Assembly: GCA_009780755.1 (NCBI GenBank)
Contig: WQZL01000051.1
Coordinates: 1-14,007, forward strand
From: Promicromonosporaceae bacterium
GTDB lineage: Bacteria; Actinomycetota; Actinomycetes; Actinomycetales; Cellulomonadaceae
Direction: 5' to 3'
Length of the DNA stretch: 14,007 nucleotides
This document shows positions 5,503 through 12,107 of the stretch, piece after piece; within the stretch, counting starts at the first letter, position 1; each line of letters begins with the position of its first letter. The position numbers and the translations under genes are program-made. The notes under the pieces were generated by a model that did not search any database, had not been told where the DNA came from, and saw only the letters and a list, made by a program, of their open reading frames with translations.

Positions 5503-6930
5503 TCAGGTTAGATCACCGTCTAGGAGGGCGGATAGGGCGGCGTCTATTTCCTCGTCGGCCAGGCGCTGAGCCTCCCGGCGGGCCAGGTAGCCCGAGGGGG
5601 TGTCCAGGTCGGCGGCGTCCGGCAGCAGGTCTGGGTGATCCCAGACGGCATCGCGCCCCGCCTCGCTTCCGGCCACATAGACGTGGGCGAACAGGGCAGC
5701 GGCATCTCGGGAGCGGCGTGGCCGCAAGTCCAGACCCACCAGGGAGGCGAAGGTCTGCTCGGCTGGCCCGCCTGCGGCCCGGCGGCGGCGAAGCATCTCG
5801 CGCAGCGGAACGGCATACGGTAGGTGGGGGAGTGCGGCCTGCGCGCTGACCTCGTCCACCCAACCCTCAACCAGCGCGAGGGCGGTCTCTAGGCGCAGCA
5901 GGGTGGCCTGCTGCGCCTTGGTGGGCTGGACGGCGAAAAGCCCGCCGCCGGACATGGCGCGCTGCAACTGCGATGGATCGGCCGAATCCACGCCGCGCAG
6001 ATGAGACCCGAGCGTGTCGAGGTCGATGACGATGCCGCGGGCATACTGCTCGACCAGCGCGAGCAGGTGGGTGCGTAGCCACGGCACATGCGCGAAGAGC
6101 CGGGCGTGGGCGGCTTCCCGCACCGCCAGGTAGTGCCGAACCTCCTCCAGCGGGGCGTCCAGCCCGGTGGCGAAGGCAGCTACATTGGTTGGGAGCAGGG
6201 CAGCTCCGGCCTCCGGCAACAGCGGCAACCCCACATCGGTGACACCGAACACCTCCCGCGAAAGCGTGCCCGCTGCCTGACCCACCTGCATCCCGAAGGC
6301 GGCCGCACCGAGCCGCTGCATCAGTTTTTGGGGGCTGAGGCCAGCTAGGCCAAGTTGCTGAAGGCCAGGCATCCCGGTCGCGTCGGTGATATGCGAGGCG
6401 TCGCCGAACTCATCGTCCGCTTCATCGCCCAACACGGTAGCCATCGCTACCGACATCGATGCGGCCACCGGTGCGATCAGGCTGTGCCAGGCGGGCAGGG
6501 TCGCCTCGACCCACTCGGCGCGACACCAAGCGTGCCGCGCCCCGCCAGCGGGCGGCAGCGTCGTGGCGGCATCGAGCCACAGATCGGCCACGGCAAGCGC
6601 GGCTAACGCCTCCTTGGCCTGCGTACCGGTCAGGGAGGGATCGCCCTCGGTGATGGCCACCTGGCGGGCCATGTCATGGGCCAAGGTGGTGTTCACGGGG
6701 CCGCCGTCGGTGTCTGTCAGAATGCGTTTGGCCTGGGCCATCGCATGTTCAAACTGCTCCGGAGTGGGCAAGGCGCCCTCCGCCATTGCCGACATATCCA
6801 TACCCTGTGCCCGCATGTGCGCTAGCACCTCACCGGCGCGGTCACCGAACATGGGTGTCAACAATTCGCGCAGCCGTTGCTCTCGCTCATCGTCGCCGCC
6901 AAACTCGGTTAGGTCATCAAAGGAAGCCAT
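5503..6930 (-). CDS. Zincin-like protein, DUF2342/Zincin_2 family
   Basis: A 475-aa protein of the actinobacterial Zincin_2 (DUF2342, putative hydrolase) family, with no established substrate. Landmarks are the N-terminal FGGDDEREQRLRELL, the central REAAHARLFAHVPWL (REAAH at residues 271-275) and EGWVDEV (from residue 355). REAAH sits where a zincin HExxH would be expected, but the first histidine is arginine, so catalytic zinc binding is doubtful. No signal peptide is seen and the protein is rich in alanine and leucine helices. ATG 6930 was chosen; an in-frame GTG at 6939 would add three residues. Neither has a clear Shine-Dalgarno. It is divergent from the Lon-like protease with 28 bp between starts. 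The same pairing is recalled in mycobacteria. Confidence 0.85.
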   Translation of the reverse strand: MASFDDLTEFGGDDEREQRLRELLTPMFGDRAGEVLAHMRAQGMDMSAMAEGALPTPEQFEHAMAQAKRILTDTDGGPVNTTLAHDMARQVAITEGDPSLTGTQAKEALAALAVADLWLDAATTLPPAGGARHAWCRAEWVEATLPAWHSLIAPVAASMSVAMATVLGDEADDEFGDASHITDATGMPGLQQLGLAGLSPQKLMQRLGAAAFGMQVGQAAGTLSREVFGVTDVGLPLLPEAGAALLPTNVAAFATGLDAPLEEVRHYLAVREAAHARLFAHVPWLRTHLLALVEQYARGIVIDLDTLGSHLRGVDSADPSQLQRAMSGGGLFAVQPTKAQQATLLRLETALALVEGWVDEVSAQAALPHLPYAVPLREMLRRRRAAGGPAEQTFASLVGLDLRPRRSRDAAALFAHVYVAGSEAGRDAVWDHPDLLPDAADLDTPSGYLARREAQRLADEEIDAALSALLDGDLT

Positions 6931-6958
6931 GCTCAGCACTTTAGGGGATGATTAGACA

Positions 6959-8017
6959 ATGTCCACCTCCGCACGCCCCCGGATTCTGGTCGGCTCCATG
7001 CTCGCCACGTCCATTCTGGCTACTGTCGCGCTGTTCTTGCCCACGGGTTTCGTGGTGCGCAGCCCCGGCCCGACGCACGATACTCTTGGCATGCAAAATG
7101 GCGTGCCGCTAGTGCAGATCATGGATGCGACACAGTATCCGGCATCCGGCCAACTGCTGATGACCACGGTATCGGTGGGCGGCGGCCCGGTCAGCAACGT
7201 ATTCGCACTCCAATTGCTCAGGTCGTGGTTCTCCCCGGCCCGGTCGGCGGTGCCGGTCGAAACGGTGTGGCGCACCGACATCACGCGCGAAGAACAGCAA
7301 CAACAGGGCCAGGTGCAGATGATTACCTCCCAGCAGGCGGCCACCGCCGCCGCGCTGCTCGAACTGGGCTTCGAGATTCCGGTAACCCTGATTGTGGCGG
7401 GCGCGACGCAAGACTCGGGAGCGGAGGGGATTGTCGAAGAGGGTGACATCATCATGACCCTCGACGGTGCCCCGGTAGATACGCACGGTGAGCTGGTAGA
7501 GGCTCTTACCCGAATCACACCGGGCGATGTGGCGCTGCTCGGGGTGGACCGCGACGGGGAACGGCTGGAGCTGGAAATCACCACGGGCGCCGCCGAGATG
7601 CCCGATGGACGCACCCGCGCCGCCCTCGGCATCTGGGTGAGTACGATTTTCGCGGACTTCCCCGTGGACGTGCAGATTCGCATCGAAGACATTGGCGGCC
7701 CAAGCGCCGGGGTGATGTTCGCGCTGGCGATCATCGACCTGCTGACCCCGGCGGACGAGCTTGGTGGGGCCATCGTGGCTGGAACCGGTACCATAAGCGC
7801 GGACGGCGAGGTCGGCCCCGTCGGCGGGGTAGAGCAGAAGATTCACGGAGCGTGGCGTGACGGTGCTAAATGGTTCCTGGTGCCGATCGTAAACTGCGAG
7901 GCTGCGACGGATGCGCCCAGCGGAATCCGCGTTGTCAGCGTAAGTACGCTCTCAGAAGCGTTGTCCGCGATCAGAGCCATCGGCGAGGGCCGCGGCGACG
8001 AGCTGCCCGGGTGCTAA
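6959..8017 (+). CDS. Membrane-anchored PDZ-Lon-type Ser/Lys protease (YlbL-like)
   Basis: A 352-aa envelope protease with no ATPase domain. A single N-terminal membrane segment (about residues 12-31) anchors it, with the rest outside. A PDZ-like domain spans about 130-210 (EEGDIIMTLDGAPVDTHGEL). The C-terminal Lon proteolytic domain carries catalytic S249 in GGPSAGVMF and K294 in VGGVEQKI, the Ser-Lys dyad of Lon and YlbL proteins. Length is normal for the family. ATG 6959 is preceded by AGGGGA (6943-6948), 10 nt upstream. With only 28 bp to the divergent DUF2342 start, its promoter must overlap that gene. In mycobacteria the next gene is a UPF0182 membrane protein (recalled); here a tRNA follows instead. 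Confidence 0.93.
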   Translation: MSTSARPRILVGSMLATSILATVALFLPTGFVVRSPGPTHDTLGMQNGVPLVQIMDATQYPASGQLLMTTVSVGGGPVSNVFALQLLRSWFSPARSAVPVETVWRTDITREEQQQQGQVQMITSQQAATAAALLELGFEIPVTLIVAGATQDSGAEGIVEEGDIIMTLDGAPVDTHGELVEALTRITPGDVALLGVDRDGERLELEITTGAAEMPDGRTRAALGIWVSTIFADFPVDVQIRIEDIGGPSAGVMFALAIIDLLTPADELGGAIVAGTGTISADGEVGPVGGVEQKIHGAWRDGAKWFLVPIVNCEAATDAPSGIRVVSVSTLSEALSAIRAIGEGRGDELPGC

Positions 8018-8047
8018 TCCCCGTAGCCTGGCGAAATACGCGCGGGG

Positions 8048-8076
8048 TGGACGAGTTGGCCGTGATGCAGTAGGGT
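8048..8076 (+). promoter_or_regulatory. Possible promoter of the initiator tRNA
   Basis: TAGGGT (8071-8076) is a fair -10 lying 12 nt ahead of the tRNA. A weak -35, TGGACG (8048-8053), is 17 bp upstream. It was assigned by position and spacing only. Confidence 0.35.
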
Positions 8077-8088
8077 AGTTCCTCGCGA

Positions 8089-8165
8089 CGCGGGGTGGAG
8101 CAGCTCGGTAGCTCGCCGGGCTCATAACCCGGAGGCCGCAGGTTCAAATCCTGCCCCCGCTACCA
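8089..8165 (+). tRNA. tRNA-fMet (CAT anticodon), initiator
   Basis: A 77-nt cloverleaf with encoded CCA. The acceptor arm is CGCGGGG/CCCCGCT with an unpaired C1-T72, the mismatch that marks bacterial initiators. The anticodon stem-loop is CCGGG-CTCATAA-CCCGG, with three consecutive G-C pairs next to the loop, another initiator feature. The T arm is GCAGG-TTCAAAT-CCTGC. All arms pair. The CAT anticodon and the initiator features together separate it from elongator tRNA-Met and tRNA-Ile2. Confidence 0.95.
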
Positions 8166-8170
8166 AAGTT

Positions 8171-8206
8171 AAGGGCCTGACCGGCAGAAATGCCGGTCAG
8201 GCCCTT
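8171..8206 (+). terminator. Hairpin terminator after tRNA-fMet
   Basis: A perfect 16-bp inverted repeat (8171-8186 with 8191-8206) has a GAAA tetraloop and begins 5 nt after the tRNA CCA end. The following T-tract is poor (TTCGTCAT), as is common in GC-rich actinobacteria. It probably ends the tRNA transcript and may also act on the minus strand. Confidence 0.8.
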
Positions 8207-8246
8207 CGTCATACTTGACACTACGGGTGAATGTTGGGCGACGGGG

Positions 8247-8306
8247 TTGGTTACGGGTCGATAACGCCAACGGGTGAACTAAACCGATTGTCGAACCGAT
8301 ACGACC
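8247..8306 (+). promoter_or_regulatory. Shared upstream element of GH3 gene 1
   Basis: This 60-nt stretch aligns without gaps to 11941-12000, upstream of the second GH3 gene. Over the 47 nt from GATAACGCC onward (8260-8306), 36 positions are identical, including a 14-nt core TGAACTAAACCGAT. The element ends 103 nt before the chosen start; the copy for gene 2 ends 107 nt before its start. It is a candidate common operator, promoter or 5' UTR segment. An inverted repeat AACCG/CGGTT (8294-8310 area) overlaps its end. Confidence 0.6.
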
Positions 8307-8409
8307 GGTTATCGATTGCGGGGAACAGGCAGGCGTGGTGCCTTCTACCCTCGGGGCGTGGCTAGGTGAGGTAGCCGAGCCGGACCCAATCGAAACTGAA
8401 AGGTCGATG

Positions 8410-10878
8410 ATGACGACTACGATCAGGCGCAGCGGCAACGCTCGCATCAAGGGCGCAGCGGCAATCGCCGCCATCGCCATGCTGGGCGGCCTGCTGGCCG
8501 GTTGCTCCAGCGATGACAATGGTGACGCCGAGGCGACGCCTACCCCCGAGGCAACCGCCACCGAGGAAACCCCGCCCACCGGAGAGCTGGCCACGTTCAC
8601 CCGCACCGACATCTCGGACTCTGGTGCCAACTTCGTCCTCATCGAGAACCCGTGTGGCGGCCCGCGGCTGACCTTCGCAGCCGACTCCGGCATTGAGGTG
8701 CTAACCGAGGTGGATGGCGATTGCGAGTTCGCCTTCCTCGACTTCAACGACAGCGGTTCCCTCGACCCGGCGGAAGACTGGCGTCTTCCCGCTCGGGAGC
8801 GCGCCGAGGCCCTGGCCCCGCAGCTGACCATCGAGCAGATCGCGGGTCTGATGCTCTTTAGCCCTCACGCCCAGCATGGCGACGGCTTCACCGAGGAGCA
8901 GCAGGAGTGGATCAGCGAGAACTTCATGCGCAACGTCCTCAACTCTGGCCCCTCGGACACCAACTCCATCGTGCCGTGGGTTAACGCCATGCAGGCATAC
9001 GCCCAGGGCGCGCGCAACGCCGACGAGCCGTGGATCCCGGTGAACTTCGCCTCCGATCCCCGCTCGGCTGCCGGTGCCACGCTGTACAACGCTCCCGGCG
9101 CCATCTCCCGCTGGCCATCTAGCACCGGCCTGGCCGCCACCTTCAACATCGACTGGATGACCGCCTTCGCCGAGGCCGCCTCGGCCGAGTACCGCGCGCT
9201 GGGCATCACCACCGCGCTCTCCCCGCAGATCGACCTCGCCACCGACCCCCGCTGGGCCCGCGTGGACGACACTATGGGTGAGGATGCCACCTGGGCCGGT
9301 GAGCTGACCGCCGCCTACGTGCGTGGCTTCCAGTACGAACCCGGCACCACCGAGTGGGGTCCCAACTCGGTGGCCACCATGATTAAGCATCTCGGTGGCG
9401 ATGGCGCGAATGAGGGCGGCCGCATCGCCCACCAGCCCACCGGCGCCTATGCCGTGCATCCAGGTGGCGGCTTTGAGACCCGCATGTCCGTGTTCTACGC
9501 GGGCCTGGAGTCCGCTGGCATGATGTCCGGCTTCCCGATCATGCTTGATGGTGAGGGTCACCCGCTGTTCGGCTACGAGCTATCCGGCTCCTTCGACCCG
9601 GGCCTGATGAACATGCTCCGCAACGAGTGGAACTGGGAAGGCGTGCTTGTCACCGACTGGTGGGTCACCCGCGACCACGACACCTGGATGTTCACCGGTC
9701 ACGGCACCCAGGACATGACCATCCCCGAGCGCGTGCTGTTGCAGCTGTTTAACGGCACCGACCAGTTTGGTGGCGACAGCGACATGGGTCCGATCAATGA
9801 GGCATTCGATCTATGGCAGGCCGCCTACGAGGCCGGAGAGTTTCCGATCGACGCTGAGACCCGTTGGCAGGAGACCGGCGTGCGCGTGCTTGACATGTAC
9901 TTCAAGCTCGGTCTCTTCGAGAACCCATTCTTGGTACTCGAGGAATCCCTCGCCATTGTCGGCTCCGACGACAAGCAGGCCATGGGCAACCAGGCGCAGC
10001 TCGAATCCGTCATCATGCTCCGCAACGTTGACGGCACCATCTCACCCTCGACACTCGCCGACTTCGCCGACCTGACCGTCTACGTGCCGTGGACCAAGAC
10101 CGTCAGCCACCCCGGCCCCTGGGGTGCCGGCGGCGATGTCTCCAACCAGATGACCCTGGAAATGGAGATTCTGGAGCAGTTCTTCGCCAACGTCATCACC
10201 GACGAGCTGGTGTGGGAGACCACCATCGTCGAAGCCGAGGATGAGGATGGTGAGGACGAGGAGATCGAGACGCTCGTTGACATCATCGCCCCCGATCTGT
10301 CCGAGGTAGACATCGTGTTGGTCGGCATGCGCAGCCCCTTCAACGGTGGCCAGTTCGGTTTCGCCGGCTTCGATCCGATCAACGAGGTTTACATCCCGAT
10401 TTCGTTGCAGTGGGGTCCCTACGTGGCCGACGGGCCATACGTGCGTCGCACATCGATCTCCGGCCACCTACAGGCGGACGGTACCCGCGAAAACCGCTCC
10501 TACTTCGGTAACGCGGCGCGCATCTCGAACCGGGCGGACATTGAGGCATTCGACCGCGCGGTGGCCGCGGTGGCCGCAACCGGTCGCGACATCCCGGTGA
10601 TTACCATCCTGCAGGCCCAGCAGCCCGTTGTGCCCACGGAGATCTACGAGGACTCGGACGCCATCGTCGTCGGCTTCGGCATCAGCCAGCAGGCCCTCCT
10701 CGAGATTGCTCTCGGCCTCCACGAGCCTATGGGTCGCCTGCCGATCACGTTCCCGGCTGACATGGACGCCGTTGAGCGCCAGTATGAGGACGTGGCCGAT
10801 ACCGATCCGTTCATCGATAGCCACGGAAACGCGTGGGGTTTCGGCTTCGGCCTGAACTTCTCCGGCCCAATCGGCTGA
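8410..10878 (+). CDS. Secreted GH3 family glycoside hydrolase lipoprotein (copy 1)
   Basis: An 822-aa exported, lipid-anchored glycosidase that probably hydrolyses a beta-linked oligosaccharide; the exact substrate cannot be read. A signal peptide ends in the lipobox LLAGC (C32), followed by an acidic Thr/Pro/Glu-rich linker. An EF-hand-like loop DFNDSGSLDPAE (111-122) precedes the GH3 N-terminal barrel. The barrel has DPRWARVDDTMGED, K326-H327 (IKHLGGDGANEGG) and the catalytic nucleophile D416 in VLVTDWW. The C-terminal GH3 domain ends with GRLPITFP and WGFGFGLNFSG. An acidic run starts near residue 608. C82 and C105 are the only other cysteines. ATG 8410 lies 6 nt after GAAAGG; ATG 8407 is also possible. 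It is paralogous to the gene at 12108, and a terminator hairpin follows. Confidence 0.93.
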   Translation: MTTTIRRSGNARIKGAAAIAAIAMLGGLLAGCSSDDNGDAEATPTPEATATEETPPTGELATFTRTDISDSGANFVLIENPCGGPRLTFAADSGIEVLTEVDGDCEFAFLDFNDSGSLDPAEDWRLPARERAEALAPQLTIEQIAGLMLFSPHAQHGDGFTEEQQEWISENFMRNVLNSGPSDTNSIVPWVNAMQAYAQGARNADEPWIPVNFASDPRSAAGATLYNAPGAISRWPSSTGLAATFNIDWMTAFAEAASAEYRALGITTALSPQIDLATDPRWARVDDTMGEDATWAGELTAAYVRGFQYEPGTTEWGPNSVATMIKHLGGDGANEGGRIAHQPTGAYAVHPGGGFETRMSVFYAGLESAGMMSGFPIMLDGEGHPLFGYELSGSFDPGLMNMLRNEWNWEGVLVTDWWVTRDHDTWMFTGHGTQDMTIPERVLLQLFNGTDQFGGDSDMGPINEAFDLWQAAYEAGEFPIDAETRWQETGVRVLDMYFKLGLFENPFLVLEESLAIVGSDDKQAMGNQAQLESVIMLRNVDGTISPSTLADFADLTVYVPWTKTVSHPGPWGAGGDVSNQMTLEMEILEQFFANVITDELVWETTIVEAEDEDGEDEEIETLVDIIAPDLSEVDIVLVGMRSPFNGGQFGFAGFDPINEVYIPISLQWGPYVADGPYVRRTSISGHLQADGTRENRSYFGNAARISNRADIEAFDRAVAAVAATGRDIPVITILQAQQPVVPTEIYEDSDAIVVGFGISQQALLEIALGLHEPMGRLPITFPADMDAVERQYEDVADTDPFIDSHGNAWGFGFGLNFSGPIG

Positions 10879-10887
10879 GCTATTAGC

Positions 10888-10923
10888 ACTGGCCCCGCAT
10901 CTCTCATGAGGTGCGGGGCCAGT
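10888..10923. terminator. Hairpin terminator between convergent genes
   Basis: ACTGGCCCCGCATCT (10888-10902) pairs with AGGTGCGGGGCCAGT (10909-10923) across a 6-nt loop. This is a 15-bp stem with one U-G wobble, starting 9 nt after the GH3 stop. It has no strong T-tract. Its symmetry means it could also serve the convergent regulator gene ending at 10981. Confidence 0.8.
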
Positions 10924-10980
10924 AGCATTTAGGCATTCTCCTCGTCGGTTCGTTGACACTTTGATCTGCGCTGGCCGTGG

Positions 10981-11817
10981 CTAGCTGAGTCGGGCGGCCA
11001 GTTGGCGCAGGCGTTCTTCGGTGGGGGAGCCAGGCTCGGGGGTGGCCGTATGGAGGGTTAAGCCCGGTTCGGCTGCGACGGGAAAGTTTTCCAGCCCAAC
11101 ATTGAGTTCGCCTACTTCTACCAACCACCACCGCAGACGCCCAACTCTATGGCTGCACACGTCGTGACGAATCCATCGTTCGCGAAACTCTTCGGAGGCA
11201 GCGCTCAGCTCGGCTACCAGGTCAGCCAGCTTCCGGTCGTGGGGGTACTTGGCTAGCGAGCCACGCAAAAAGGCGGCATTCACATCCGCAACTTTGCTCC
11301 AATCCAGGTAATGCTTCTTGGCATTTGGGTCCGTTAGCACATATCGAGCGATGTTTCTCTTATTCATCGTATTATCGAGAAAATTGCGATGAATCACATT
11401 AGCTAAGGCGTTTCCGCCGTGCCAGGTGAGTTGGTCGTCTAAAAACCAGGCCGGTATTTCGGTAATGCATTCAAGCAGGCGTTGTAGACTTGGACGCAGG
11501 CTGCCTATTGCGGTGGGAGTTATCGCCTCGGCCTGTGGCGCGGCTAACGCCCGCAAGTGATGGGCTTCATCACCCGCTAGTTGTAGGGCGGTGATTAATG
11601 ATTCAAGCACTTGACGTGAGACTCCATCCAAATTACCGCGTTCCATTTTGGCGTAATAGTGAACGCTGATGCCCGCCAACAGGGCAACCTCTTCGCGCCG
11701 CAACCCTGCGGTTCGACGTCGCCCGGAAGCCCGGGTCAATCCCGCCTGCTTGGGTGTCAGGCGCTCGCGGCGGGTTCGCAGAAACTCGCTAATGTGTTGC
11801 TGTCGATCCATGAGCAT
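10981..11817 (-). CDS. HTH-type transcriptional regulator with MmyB-like ligand domain
   Basis: A 278-aa DNA-binding regulator. An N-terminal XRE helix-turn-helix (about residues 37-60: LRREEVALLAGISVHYYAKM) is followed by an MmyB-like ligand-binding domain (about 110-270). That domain has the typical PAWFLDD, DWSKVA and EPGSPTEERLRQLA segments. The family includes the activator of methylenomycin production and many uncharacterised regulators. ATG 11817 (MLMDRQQ) was chosen; ATG 11811 is possible and longer readings reach 11874. A promoter-like TATACT lies on the minus strand at 11906-11911. It sits between the two GH3 genes and shares its upstream gap with the second, so local control is likely. 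A stretch near 11340-11400 is distinctly AT-rich, suggesting different ancestry from its neighbours. Confidence 0.87.
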   Translation of the reverse strand: MLMDRQQHISEFLRTRRERLTPKQAGLTRASGRRRTAGLRREEVALLAGISVHYYAKMERGNLDGVSRQVLESLITALQLAGDEAHHLRALAAPQAEAITPTAIGSLRPSLQRLLECITEIPAWFLDDQLTWHGGNALANVIHRNFLDNTMNKRNIARYVLTDPNAKKHYLDWSKVADVNAAFLRGSLAKYPHDRKLADLVAELSAASEEFRERWIRHDVCSHRVGRLRWWLVEVGELNVGLENFPVAAEPGLTLHTATPEPGSPTEERLRQLAARLS

Positions 11818-11883
11818 ATGGTATCTCGCCGCCGCTGGCCGAAGGCGATGCAGGCCGCAGCGATGCATCGGCAATAGATGTAC

Positions 11884-11926
11884 TCGTAGTGCATCTATCG
11901 TTGATAGTATAATCGTATTGCATCTA
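11884..11926. repeat. Direct repeats in the regulator/GH3 intergenic region
   Basis: TCGTAGTGCATCTA (11884-11897) and TCGTATTGCATCTA (11913-11926) match at 13 of 14 positions, with starts 29 bp apart. The minus-strand -10-like TATACT (11906-11911) lies between them. The second copy contains the -35-like TTGCAT of the plus-strand promoter candidate. Their position suits operator sites for the adjacent HTH regulator, controlling itself and GH3 gene 2. Confidence 0.55.
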
Positions 11927-11946
11927 AAAAAAGTCTATTTTAGATT
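11919..11946 (+). promoter_or_regulatory. Candidate promoter and palindrome of GH3 gene 2
   Basis: TTGCAT (11919-11924), a 16-bp spacer and TAGATT (11941-11946) form a plausible promoter. It is overlapped by an inverted repeat, ATCTAAAA (11922-11929) and TTTTAGAT (11938-11945), with 8-bp arms and an 8-bp spacer. A dimeric repressor here would cover the -10. The predicted leader to the start codon is about 155 nt. Confidence 0.45.
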
Positions 11947-12000
11947 ACCCGAAGATAACGCCGTCGATTGAACTAAACCGATCATCGAGCGAAATCGACC
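11941..12000 (+). promoter_or_regulatory. Shared upstream element of GH3 gene 2
   Basis: The second copy of the 60-nt segment found at 8247-8306. It contains GATAACGCC (11954-11962) and the invariant TGAACTAAACCGAT core, followed by CGATCATCG, a near-perfect odd-centred palindrome. It lies downstream of the promoter candidate, so in this copy it may be an operator or a 5' UTR element. Confidence 0.6.
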
Positions 12001-12107
12001 AAACATCAAAGCGCTGTTCCCCTCGGGCGCGATCAAGGTGATGCTTGAGCATGGCTCAGGGACACCGCTGTGGCCACACATCACTACTTAAGGAGCAAGT
12101 ACCGGCA

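Noticed and set aside
5503..5870. Several plus- and minus-strand reading frames over the end of the DUF2342 gene
   Set aside because: Arg/Pro/Gly-rich out-of-frame translations of a GC-rich gene with no start signals or family features.
8215..8220. Perfect TTGACA upstream of GH3 gene 1 as a -35 box
   Set aside because: No acceptable -10 lies 16-18 bp downstream, so it is not reported as a promoter.
8335..8409. GTG start for GH3 copy 1
   Set aside because: It would bury the lipoprotein signal peptide behind 25 non-signal residues and lacks a ribosome site; ATG 8410 has GAAAGG at proper spacing.
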